DNA from: Cephalopachus bancanus
Lineage: Eukaryota > Chordata > Mammalia > Primates > Tarsiidae
DNA length: 64,000 bases
Assembly (NCBI GenBank): GCA_027257055.1
Contig: JAPVLO010000522.1
Coordinates: 1,984,001-2,048,000 of the forward strand
Reading direction: 5' to 3'
In this document: positions 43,771-64,000 of the stretch, in pieces
Numbering within the stretch: the stretch's first letter is position 1
Layout of the letters: each line of letters opens with the position of its first letter
Translations under genes and position numbers: made by a program
The notes under the pieces: model-generated
Seen by the model: the letters and a program-made list of their open reading frames with translations, nothing else
Databases searched by the model: none
Told to the model about the DNA's origin: nothing

Positions 43771-43775
<5 letters not shown>
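43501..43775 (+). repeat. Alu-like SINE whose tail became a CA repeat
   Basis: Starts 'gccaggcatagtggctcaag' and has 'acaataaattagccaggcat' at the junction. Instead of poly-A it runs into the CA microsatellite. Confidence 0.85.

Positions 43776-43832
<57 letters not shown>
43771..43832. repeat. (CA)n microsatellite
   Basis: About 30 CA units, grown from the SINE tail. Confidence 0.95.
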
Positions 43833-43834
<2 letters not shown>

Positions 43835-45530
43835 GATAGATGAATCTTGAAGGATGGCAGTGAATTCTTGAAGATCAGGTGTGGATTCTAACTTCAGCCC
43901 CTGCTTCCAAGGAAGGTTAATTACTTGAGAAAATCCTCAGGTCTCGTGACATCTTATGTACTGTTACTTATCTGTAGAAGTTTGTTTTCTATCAGCTATT
44001 TTTAAAGGTCCTTAGGGTCAATCATGCATGTTTGATCTTCATCACCTGGCCTGCCCTCTAGCATCTCATGGGACAGGGACCAGGGTCACCTCAGAACATT
44101 ATACGAGTTCATTACATTCATGATTTGTCAACTGGACCTGTCAGGAAATAGTCACTATTCTAGATAGTTTGTGGAACTAATGCCACAAACAGAATCTGGG
44201 AAATATACTCCCCAAAATATAGGTTGTTACCACCTTGGTAAAAATAATTCAGTTGCCTGAAGCCTACTGAGATATCCAACCCAAGATAAAGGCACATAAA
44301 TCCATCTGATGATCTTACTTATTAAAAAAGAGGAAAACCCAATACTGTGTGAACATCTTTTAAAATTTGGAGACAAGAGACACCTTCTTCAGCTTGCTAT
44401 GTCAATCCATGTGTTAAGAACCTGGGAAGGCTGCTGGTTTTGAGTGGGGCTCATTACAAAAGAAGTCTCTGCAGCTGGTCCAGGGTTCAGACAGTCAGAT
44501 CTGTGGAACCCAGCAGGCACAGTACTGTTCGACCCATGTGTGGCAGGTAAGGTCGTTACACAGAGCCTTGAGCAGAAAGCCATAAATGTCTTGCAACATA
44601 AAAATGTAAGGGTTTTTTGAGTCACTTCTGTAGGGAACATGTTTCTTTTTGTCACGCAGCTCCCAAGTTGTTGCTGGGCTCCAGGAGAGAAGTAACCCGT
44701 GGCCATGAGCAGGCAGGTCACCATGGGACATCCACTTCCTATCATGAACTGGGTGTGGACTGACCAACCAAGCATTCAGCTGGGCATGCCTGGCCACTCT
44801 CAGTCACCACATGGAAGTGGTTGATACTAGATGCAGCCAAAGTTTCTAGAAGCATGTGTGATAGGCAGAATAATGACCTCCCAAAGATGTCCATGTCCTG
44901 ATTACCAGAACCTGTGATTATGAGACCTTATATAGGAAAAGGGACTGAGAATATGTGATTAAGTAAAGGATCTTGGAGTGAGGAAAATCTGGGGTTATTC
45001 AGGAGAGCCAAGTGTAAACACAAGGAGGTCTTATAAATGAAAAATGGAGACAGGAGGCACAGAGTCAGAGAAGGAATTGAGACGAGGGAAACAAAGTTTG
45101 GAATAATAGGACTACAGCTTAGAGGATGGAAGGGAGGATGAACAGGAAGGCAAGGAGTCTTCAAAAGCTTGGAAAGGCAGGAGAACTTGTCCTCTCCGGA
45201 GCCTCCAGAAAGAACCTCACTCTAATGCCAAGTTTATTTTAGTCCAAGGAGATGATTTGAAGACTTGTGGACCCAAGAACCACGAGTTATTATACCTGTT
45301 TTGTGCTAAGTCACTAAGTGTATGATGTTTGTTATAACAGCAATAAAAGGCTACTACAGTGGACATCTGTTTTTGTTTGTTTGTTTGTTTAGTTTGAACT
45401 CTGCAAACTCAAGATTTCTTTCTCCTTGTTCACTGACATATCCCCAGGGTGAACTACATCACAAATACTTCATAAATATGTGTTGATTTTTAGACAAGAA
45501 AGAAATGAAGACAAGGCAGGCAGAAGCCTG
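43833..45530. other. Gene-free region; old interspersed repeat at 44850-45360
   Basis: 44850-45360 (gtgtgataggcagaataatg through cagcaataaaaggctactac) is a degenerate old mammalian repeat; its class was not assigned. The open frame at 44389-44775 (minus) has no recognised domain. Confidence 0.45.
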
Positions 45531-45780
45531 GTATCAGATGAGACCCCTTTTTCTGTCTGAAATATCAGCACAGAGCCTGGTGTCCACCCCAGACTCAGCT
45601 CTAGAAAAATGAGAGCAAGAGTCCTAAAAAGTTCAGTTCCCTTTATTGTGGGCTGTGGATGAGTTAATCTTGTGACAGAGAGGACCAACCCTTCAAGTGA
45701 CCACACCCTGCATGTCTGGCTGTCCTGTGGGCAGTGTGGTCTCACTCATCTGACACCGGGGGAGAGAGGGAGGAGATACC
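45531..45780 (+). other. 5' flank of LILR gene C, short duplicated block
   Basis: Homologous to the last ~250 bases before genes A and B (ttctgtctgaaatatcagca; cagagcctggtgtccacccc). The longer upstream homology of A and B is not seen here. Confidence 0.7.
45639..45650 (+). promoter_or_regulatory. Decayed ETS/PU.1 box, LILR gene C
   Basis: CCCTTTATTGTG stands where A and B have CCCCTTCCTGTG; the GGAA core on the opposite strand is lost. Confidence 0.4.
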
Positions 45781-56377
<10,597 letters not shown>

Positions 56378-58099
56378 AGAAGCCCCAAAAAATCAGTCAT
56401 AAAGTAAAAATGAAAGAGAACAATGCACCATTTGGAGTGGTAGACCTTGGAATCAAATCTCATGATCCCAGAAGGTTCTGCAATAAAATATTTCCTATTT
56501 GCTATCTGGACTGTCTGCTGGTCATTTCTAGAAGGAGGAATCAAGGTATTCCTCAAGGTATCAGTGTCCAAGGGACACTGTCTGGGATGATCCGTGGAGG
56601 ACCATTAAAATCTGACACTTTTTCCCTCCACCTTTGTTGTTTTTCCTTGGCTGGATCCCCTTCTATTCTCAGCTTCAGACATGAGACTACTACAAATGTG
56701 GCAGTTTTGAGTCCACAGTTCTGCACACTTGAAAGCTCTGATGCATTGCTATGTGACCCCAGTCGTCTTTATTTGTCATTATCACACTCCTGGATGGGCT
56801 TTATTGACATCTAGGGATCCTGGATCTCTTCAGTTTAGAGTTCCACACCTGGTTCTGTTAGCAAATCAATGAAAGAAGGCCAGATCAAAAAAAGGACAAT
56901 ATAAAACTAAAAGGATGCCCTAAACCCCTGTCTGGACTCTATAGCCCTTTCCTCTTTATTGGATGCTAAGTAACTTCTCCTGAAATAGTATCACTTGGAA
57001 TCATCACAGAGGCATTTGAAGTGACAACACTGTGGTATTCGAATTCTGAAATAGTTTTTTTTAAATGCTCTGATAAAATTTTCAGATTCGGCAATGTAAT
57101 TTTTTCATGACAAAATTCATGATTTTGATGTAGTATCACTGAATGCAGAGTTGGGAAGTGAAGAACAGCATTTTCTATACTTATGCATAACAAGCATCTG
57201 AAGCAAGTCTCCCTGACAGCTCACAGACACACCTTTACTTGTCTATTTTAGAGATAATAATAATTTTTACTTCAGTGTTATGGCTCAGTTAAAAAGAAAT
57301 TACATAACCATAATTCTAGCATACCCACAAGAGGTAAAAGACAAAAGTTTTTACATTCAATGTAAAAGATTAATGGGATAACTTAAAAATTCAATACAAC
57401 ATCAAAATGTTAACAGAGCCATGACTGTTCTGCAAGTCCTATGGAAGAATTTTTAGTAGACTTCTACCACCTTCTATTGTCCCCAGGCACTCCCCGGCTT
57501 GTTGCAGCATTACTCCAATTTTTATCTTCATCTTCACAATTTGACTTCTCCCTGTATGCCTCTGTCTTCATATGACTTTCCTCTGTGTGCCTCTTCTTGC
57601 TTTCAGATACTAATATCAGTTATATTGAATGGGATAATTCTAACTCCTCATGAATTTCTTTATTTGAACACATTTGTAAATGTCTTACTTCCAAATAGCT
57701 TCACATTTATAGATAATATGGCTTAGAAATTCAACATATCTTTTTAAAAGGTAATTCATCTCTTAATGGCATCTGAAAGAAAAATTTGCTTAGAAGTCCG
57801 TTTAACCGAGAAGATACAATGCTTATACATAGAAAATTGAAAGTACTACTTCAAAATAAAGAACTTTTTAAGGACTTACATAAGTGAAGCATCATTCCAG
57901 GGTCATTAATTGAAACATTTAATGTTGTATAGATGGCAATATTTACCTAGATTATCTAGAATCAGTGTGATGCCCATTATAGTTCGAGTGCCTTTTTGCA
58001 GAAATGGAAAATTCATATAGAATTTCAAAAGACACAGAATAGCAATTTTTAAAAGTTAAAAACTGCACTTTTTATTTGAAACATATGAATAAGGTACAA
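56378..58099. other. 3' flank of LILR gene C, no gene seen
   Basis: AT-rich. Open frames at 56410-56814 and elsewhere show no domain and are probably chance. An aataaa at about 56482 could be a poly-A signal. Confidence 0.5.
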
Positions 58100-58435
58100 T
58101 AATCAAATCAATCTGGCAATGGCATGAGAATAGACTTGTGGATGAATGCAATAGAACTGAAGAAAGGAAGTGAATGCATAAAATGATAAACTGTATTTCA
58201 TAAGTCTTCCAAGATAACTCAACTGGTAAAGAATAACCTCTTCAATGCATGGTATTAGGAAAACTGGATATCCACACACAAAATAATAAAGTTGGAACTT
58301 TATACACATCACACAAAATTAAGTTAAAAGAAATAAAAGTTTGAGCTAAAAATATAAAACTCTTAGAATAAAATCTGAGGATACATTTTCAGAACATTGT
58401 ACTTGACAATCATTTTTTTAAAATATGACCCACAG
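58100..58435 (+). mobile_element. Old L1 ORF2 fragment
   Basis: 'ggaaaactggatatccacac' and 'cttagaataaaatctgagga' are typical of the C-terminal ORF2 region of old L1s. Confidence 0.55.
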
Positions 58436-58611
58436 AGACAGGGCAAGATGGCGACGGCATAGGTGAACTGGTGAGATTCTCTGAACGTGAGTTCCCAAAA
58501 AGGCTATTACTTCTCTTCCCCCATCCCCCAGCCCACCACCAACTGTGCTGGTGCCAGGCCCAGGAACTTCCCACGCAAGGCCAGATTTTGCGCACCCCCC
58601 ACCACTGCTGC

Positions 58612-59395
58612 TGTTCTACTCGTGTGTGGAAGTCTCCGGTCCCAGCCCCCTCCAGATCCCTCCCCGGCTGCATTGTCTCCAGCCCGACACCTGGCACCTG
58701 GCACCACCGGTCACACAGGGAGGCTCTGGGCGCCCGCCCCTCAGAGACTCCATCCAGTCCCTTTCCTGGCTCCAGTACTCTGCAGGGGGCCCAGTGCCAC
58801 TCTCGCCGCTCACCGCCTTCCCTTTGGAACTTTGGAGCTCTGGAACTCCGGGTCCACCCTGGCTGAGGCACTCAGCGTGAGACCCCAAGCCGGAGGACCC
58901 AGACAAGTGGAGAAAAACAGATCTGCTTAAACTGCCTCGCCATTCTCCAGGCAGAGACTTCCATTGCCCCGCCAACCTATCAACAAACTTTACCTCATTT
59001 CCTAAGGCCAGATATTGCAGCGTGTGGGGGAGTTTTGGGTCCCTGCTCCCTCCGGCCCTCTCCCTGGCTCCATTGTCTCCAGCCCAACACCCGGCACCCG
59101 GCACCGCCGGTCACACAGGGAGGCTCTGGGCACCCGCCCCTCAGAGACTCTGGTCTCTTTCCTGGCCGAGTACCCTGTAAGGGGCCCAGAGCCACTCTCG
59201 CCACCCACTGCCTGCCCTTTGGAGCTTTGGAGCTCTGGAACTCCGGGCCCACCCTGACTGAGGCACTCAGTGCGAGACCCCAAACTGGGGGAGCCAGACA
59301 AGTGGAGAAAAACAGATCTGAGTAAACTACCTTGCTATTCTCCAGGCAGAGACTTCCATTGCCCCGCCCACCTATCAACAAACTTTACCTCAGTT
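58612..59395 (+). repeat. Two tandem ~400-bp monomers in the L1 5' UTR
   Basis: The phrase tcacacagggaggctctggg occurs at 58711 and 59111, exactly 400 bases apart. 'ctccaggcagagacttccat' and 'cctatcaacaaactttacct' repeat likewise. The monomers are GC-rich and CpG-containing, as expected for a promoter. Confidence 0.85.
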
Positions 59396-59970
59396 CCTAA
59401 GGCAGCAGCGTGAAACAGGAGACAAAGCCCTACCCCTACGCTGCAACGAAAAACAAAAGGGAGAGGCTGGAATTGGAGATCACAGAAGTGACTCTAGTCT
59501 GATCGCTTATTTTGACTTATGATTTTATCATTGAAACTGTTGTGTTTACCTTCTGACTTAAACTGTTTCTTGATTATATTGGCCTGTCTCTGTGTAACTA
59601 TCAGTATTCTTTAGGGAATCTTTCTTACCTGTCTTTCTTCACTTCTTCCCGGCCCTGTATCTCTCTCACCTGATAGTTGGTATGTATATCTGTTTTCCCT
59701 CTCGCACTTCTCTCTTTCTAACTCCCTATTGACTCCCCCTTTCTCCGTTATTTTCCTCTTTTATATGCCCCCCTTTTAAATCTAGGGACCAAGGCTGCAT
59801 ACTGCTGAATAGACAGACTGTAAAGCAGAGGGAAAAGTGAACAAAGCCAGAAGACCTTCATAAGGAAGAACAGGTCATTGCAGAAGAGAAATAAAAGCAA
59901 CCCCACCTTTCCTCAAAAACAGAATTGAAGAGGGGGAGGGAAAGGGGGAGAGGGAGAAAAATCTACAGAA

Positions 59971-60956
59971 ATGAAGAAAAACCAAAAGAAGAGTATGGGT
60001 CTCTCCCAGACGCCTGGGAGAGCAGACATTGAGAAAACTGACTTTGGAATGCAAACAATGGAAGGTCCCCAGAGTGAAGGGTCTCAAAATGCAAATGTAG
60101 ATATCAAAACAATAATGGAGAGATTAAAAGAATTGAGGAGACACAAGAAGAAACTAGGAAGGAGCTGATATCTGAGATAACAGTAATAAAGAATACTGTG
60201 AATGAAATAAATAACAAATTGATAAACATGGAAATCAGAATTACCCAAGCAGAAGAAAGAATCTCAGAGCTTGAGGACCAAAATATAGAAATAACCCAAA
60301 CTCTTAAAAACACAGAAAATAAGCTCAAAAAGACAGAACAAAACCTTCAAGAGATGAGTGACTACCTCAAGAGGACTAACCTAAGAATAATTGGACTCCC
60401 TGAGGCAGAAAGAGAAACAGAGACCACATTGGAACAAACTTTCCATGAGATCATTCAAGAAAACTTCCCTTATCTAATCAGTGATGCAAAAATTCAAACA
60501 CAAGAGATTCAGAGAACCCCCACAAGACAACAAATGAGAAGACCAACTCCTAGACACATAATAATTCACCTAAATAAAGTAGGCACAAAAGAAAAAATCC
60601 TAAAGGCAGCAAGAGAAAAAGGCCAGATCACCTACCATGGAAGACCAATCAGAATAGCAGCAGATTTATCTGCAGAAACCCTGCAGGCTAGGAGAGCTTG
60701 GAGCCCTATCTTCAAAGTCCTAAAAGATAAACAATCTCAACCAAGAATAACCTACCCGGCCAAGCTAAGCTTCATCAGTGAGGGAGAATTAAAATCTTTT
60801 CCAGATATCCAATCCCTAAGAACTTATGCTGCCACCAAACCATCTCTACATGAAACAATTAAGAAATTACTAAACACAGAAGAAAAGGAAAAAAGAACAA
60901 CATTCTTCATTCACAACATTCTTCTCGGACCACAGTGGAATAAAAATAAACATTGA
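59971..60956 (+). pseudogene. L1 ORF1, frameshifted, with altered C-terminus
   Basis: L1 ORF1 encodes the RNA-binding chaperone of the retrotransposition particle. The start MKKNQKKSMGLSQTPG at 59971 is open for 65 codons. A one-base loss in the A-run near 60127 shifts it (the copy at 40680 has a longer run). The second frame (60198-60956) has the coiled coil (MEIRITQAEERISELED), the RRM-like region (LRIIGLPEAERETET; IQEIQRTPTRQQMRR) and the C-terminal domain (KGQITYHGRPIRIAAD; SFISEGELKSF). It then ends in foreign residues ending WNKNKH, because ORF2-derived DNA is inserted at 60921. Confidence 0.88.
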
Positions 60957-61070
60957 CACCAACAAAGTCCCCCCAAAACCCACAAAGACATGGACACTAA
61001 ACAGCATGATGCTAAATAACTCCTGGGTCAATGATGACATCAAAACAGAGATCAAAAGATACCTGGAAAC
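60921..61070 (+). repeat. 150-bp copy of ORF2 sequence inserted in ORF1
   Basis: These 150 bases match 61866-62015 of the same element without gaps and with only about four differences. Both junctions carry 'acattctt'. The L1 at 38461 has an uninterrupted 'acattcttcacaagagtaca' at this place (about 41465), so the insertion is derived. Confidence 0.92.
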
Positions 61071-61188
61071 ATTCTTCACAAGAGTACAGGGAAAAGAATA
61101 AAATATACATGAACCAACCCCAAAACCAAAAGAAAGACAAAAAAGAAAAAAAAAACCAAGTGGAAAAAAACAACTCAATAAGAACTCC

Positions 61189-62643
61189 ATGATAGGGACG
61201 AACTCTCACATTTCAATAATTAGACTGAATGTGAATGGACTAAACGCACCACTGAAAAGACATAGAATGACAAAATGGATAAAATATCACCAGGCAACAA
61301 TATACTGCCTTCAAGAGACCCATCTCACTACAAAGGACATACACAGACTCAAAGTAAGAGGATGGGAAACAAATTTTCAGGCGAATGGAACACAAAAGAA
61401 AGGAGGAGTCGTGATCCTAATTTCAGACAAAATACCATTTAAGCTATCACAAATTAAAAAAGATACAGAGGGCCACTACATAATGATAAAAGGTTCACTC
61501 CATCAACAAGACATATCTATCCTAAACATATATGCACCCAACATAGGTGCGCCAACATTCATAAAGCAACTTCTAGGAAAACTAAAGAAAGACATTGATT
61601 CTAACACCATAATAACTGGAGACTTTAATACACCACTCACAACCCTAGACAGATCATCAGGACAAAAAATCAGCAAGGAGATCCGGAACCTTAGTGAGAC
61701 TCTGGACCAAATGGACTTAATTGATACCTATAGAACACTCCATCCAAAGACCACAGAATACACATTCTACTCATTACCACATGGAACATATTCTAATATC
61801 GACCACATAATTGGACACAAATCAAGTATAAGCAAATTTAAAAGGACTGAAATTCTACCATGCACCTTCTCGGACCACAGTGGAATAAAAATAAACATTG
61901 ACACCAAAAAGATCCCCCCAAAACCCACAAAGACATGGACAGTAAACAGCATGATGCTAAATAACTCCTGGGTCAATGATGACATCAAAACAGAGATCAA
62001 AAGATACCTGGAAACAAACGAAAATGAAGAAACATCTTACCAAAATCTCTGGGATGCCTTAAAAGCTGTAATAAGAGGGGAATTCATATCCCTACAAACA
62101 CACATGAGGAAAATGGAAGGAACAGAAATTAACAACCTAACAAGCCACCTAAAGAAGCTGGAAAAGCAAGACCACAAAAACCCTAATTTCAGCAGAAGAA
62201 TCCAGATCTCCACAATAAAAGCCCAAATCCAGGACATAGAAGACAAAAAGATACTACAAAAAATCAATGAAACAAAAAGATGGTTCTTCAAAAGAATAAA
62301 CAAGATCGATGGTCCCCTAGCTAGACTGACCAAGAAAAAGCAAGGAAAAAACCAAATAAGCACAATCAGAAACACAAAAGATGAAGTCACATCTGACCCT
62401 GAAGAAATACAAAAGATCATTAGAGACTACTATGTACACTTGTATGGAAAAAAACTTGAAAACCATAAGGAAATGGAGGACTTTCTGACATTACACAACC
62501 TACCTAAGTTGGAACAAGAAGAAATTGAGACCCTAAATAAACCACTAACAATCAAGGAAATCGACTACGTAATAAGAAAACTTCCTACAAAAAAAAAGCC
62601 CTGGACCAGATGGCTTTCCAGCAGAATTCTACAAGACATTTAA
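61189..62643 (+). pseudogene. L1 ORF2, endonuclease domain and start of reverse transcriptase
   Basis: An open frame of 484 codons. The apurinic-type endonuclease motifs are visible: LNVNGLNAP (about residue 13), LQETHL (about 42), GDFNTPL (about 143) and SDHSG (about 228). The linker leads into the region before the reverse-transcriptase palm ([15 protein letters not shown]). There a change in an A-run near 62595 shifts the frame and the protein ends 15 residues later. Confidence 0.88.
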
Positions 62644-63988
62644 GGAGGAGCTGATACCAATCCTACTGAAGGTATTCCAGGCGATTGAAAAAGATGGAAT
62701 GCTCCCCAAATCATTTTACGAAGCCAACATCACATTGATACCCAAGCCAGGTAAAGATCCAGCAAAGAAAGAGAACTACAGGCCAATATCTTTGATGAAC
62801 ATAGATGCTAAAATTCTCAACAAGATCCTAGCAAATCGGATTCAGCAATACGTCTCAAAAATCATCCATCATGACCAAGTAGGCTTCATTCCTGGGATGC
62901 AAGTCTGGTTCAGCATTCGTCAAACCATAAATGTTATTAAATAATACAACAGATGTCAAAACAAAAACCACATGATTATATCATTAGATGCAGAAAAAGC
63001 TTTTGATAAAATCCAGCACCCCTTTTTGATAAAAACCCTTGAACATCTAGGCATACGGGGAACATACCTCAAAATAGTAAAAGCCATCAGCAAGCATACT
63101 CCTAAATGGACAAAAATTAGAACCATTTCCCCTGAAAACTGGAACAAGACAAGGATGCCCACTCTCACCCCTCCTGTTCAACATAGTATTGGAAGTCCTG
63201 GCTCGAGCAATCAGAGAAGAGAAGGCAATCAGGGGTATCCAAATAGGAAAAGAGGAAGTCAAGTTATCTCTCTTTGCAGACGACATGATTGTATACCTTG
63301 AAAACCCAAGAGAATCTGGCAAAAACCTCCTTACACTCTTAAAGACCTTTGGCAAAGTCTCAGGATACAAAATAAATGTACAAAAGACAATCGCATTTCT
63401 CTACACCAATAATAAACAAACAGAAACCCAAATAAAAAACACAATTCCATTCACAATAGCCACAAAAAAAAGATGAAATACCTTGGCATCTTCCTAACCA
63501 GAGATGTGAAAGACCTTTACAATGAAAACTACAAAACACTGCTCAAAGAAATCAAAGTTGACACAAACAAGTGGAAAAATATCCCGTGCTCATGGATCGG
63601 AAGAATCAACATTGTGAAGATGTCCATCTTACCTAAGGCAATCTATAAATTCAATGCAATACCCATCAAATTACCAGCAACATTCTTCTCAGATCTAGAA
63701 AAAACAACACAGGAATTCATATGGAAACACAAACGTCCAAGAATAGCCAGAACAATCCTCAGCAAAAAAAGCAAAGCAGGTGGTATCACACTACCAGACT
63801 TCAAACTTTACTATAAAGCTACAATCATCAAAACAGCTTGGTATTGGTATAGGAACAGGCACATAGATCAATGGAATAGAATTGAGATTCCAGAAGCTAA
63901 ACCTCAATTTCTCAACCAACTCATCTTTGACAAAGCCCCCACCATCTACCACTGGGGAGAGGAGAACCTATTCAGTAAATGGTGCTGA
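62644..63988 (+). pseudogene. L1 ORF2, reverse transcriptase part in broken frames
   Basis: Three frames carry the continuation. 62699-62944 has [20 protein letters not shown] and [12 protein letters not shown]. 62972-63120 has [16 protein letters not shown]. 63189-63988 has the catalytic [12 protein letters not shown] and the C-terminal [19 protein letters not shown]. Shifts lie near 62941 and 63105-63180. A TGA at 63986 replaces the Trp codon expected in the KWCxEN motif. The remainder is beyond the window. Confidence 0.85.
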
Positions 63989-64000
63989 GAAAACTGGCTG

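Larger units (their letters stand above)
58440..64000 (+). mobile_element. L1 element, 5'-complete, runs off the window
   Basis: It starts at 'gggcaagatggcgacggcat' (58441). It has a GC-rich 5' UTR with two ~400-bp monomers, ORF1 at 59971-60956 and ORF2 from 61189. ORF1 is frameshifted near 60127 and altered at its end. ORF2 is open for 484 codons, then broken near 62595, 62941 and 63105, with a further stop at 63986. It is not autonomous, but its low number of lesions suggests a moderately young copy. Confidence 0.92.

Noticed and set aside
43771..43832. CA run considered as a CRISPR-like or regulatory array
   Set aside because: Pure dinucleotide microsatellite grown from a SINE tail; no spacers.
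44389..44797. Minus-strand frames of 100-128 codons
   Set aside because: No recognised domain, no splice sites, and overlap in two frames; treated as chance.
45361..45395. TTTG repeat considered as a promoter element
   Set aside because: Simple low-complexity run with no LILR homology.
58471..59381. Overlapping open frames in the second L1's 5' UTR
   Set aside because: Same reason: CpG-rich promoter monomers give frames on both strands with no coding pattern.

Overview
This window looks like nuclear genomic DNA of a primate, most likely a strepsirrhine (lemur, loris or galago type). That is inferred from two things. It carries leukocyte immunoglobulin-like receptor (LILR) exons. It also carries about twenty dimeric 7SL-derived (Alu-like) SINEs that share a variant linker, 'ctacaataaatcaaaaa', not typical of human Alu, together with L1 elements whose 5' UTR differs from human L1. 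No bacterial-type operons, CRISPR arrays or functional RNA genes were seen.

Layout. (1) 1-~2.5 kb: an L1 3' end, then a minus-strand processed pseudogene of the katanin p60 ATPase (KATNA1) broken up by four SINEs. (2) ~2.8-16.3 kb: gene-poor repeats, including an LTR-like block at ~6.7-7.2 kb (minus), an old minus-strand L1 (~7.2-9.3 kb), a decayed minus-strand gammaretrovirus-like gag-pro remnant with a probable LTR (~13.1-15.5 kb) and many SINEs. (3) ~16.5-23.1 kb: LILR gene A (plus). (4) ~27.7-33.5 kb: a fourth, exon-less copy of LILR 5' flank, then an ancient ERV-like block with two related LTR-like segments and a short env-TM-like ORF. (5) ~33.5-38.4 kb: LILR gene B, a clear pseudogene, cut off by an L1 that lacks most of ORF2. 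(6) ~45.5-56.4 kb: LILR gene C, with a ~9 kb intron full of minus-strand L1s and SINEs. (7) 58.4-64 kb: a plus-strand L1 with a tandem-monomer 5' UTR and a piece of its own ORF2 inserted into the end of ORF1, running off the window edge.

How the LILR genes relate. All three are in the same orientation and share flanking homology, so they are tandem duplicates. A and C keep an intact two-part signal peptide, intact Ig domains D1 and D2, a stalk exon and a short-tailed transmembrane exon of the activating (LILRA) kind. D3 and D4 are ruined in A; in C, D3 is absent and D4 is ruined. Every Ig and stalk exon boundary is phase 1, so splicing D2 straight to the stalk would keep an open frame of 281 codons (A) or 271 codons (C). 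C keeps the membrane arginine used to pair with FcR-gamma; A has glutamine there. This possible convergent reduction to two-domain receptors is the most interesting biology in the window. It is inference until transcripts are checked.
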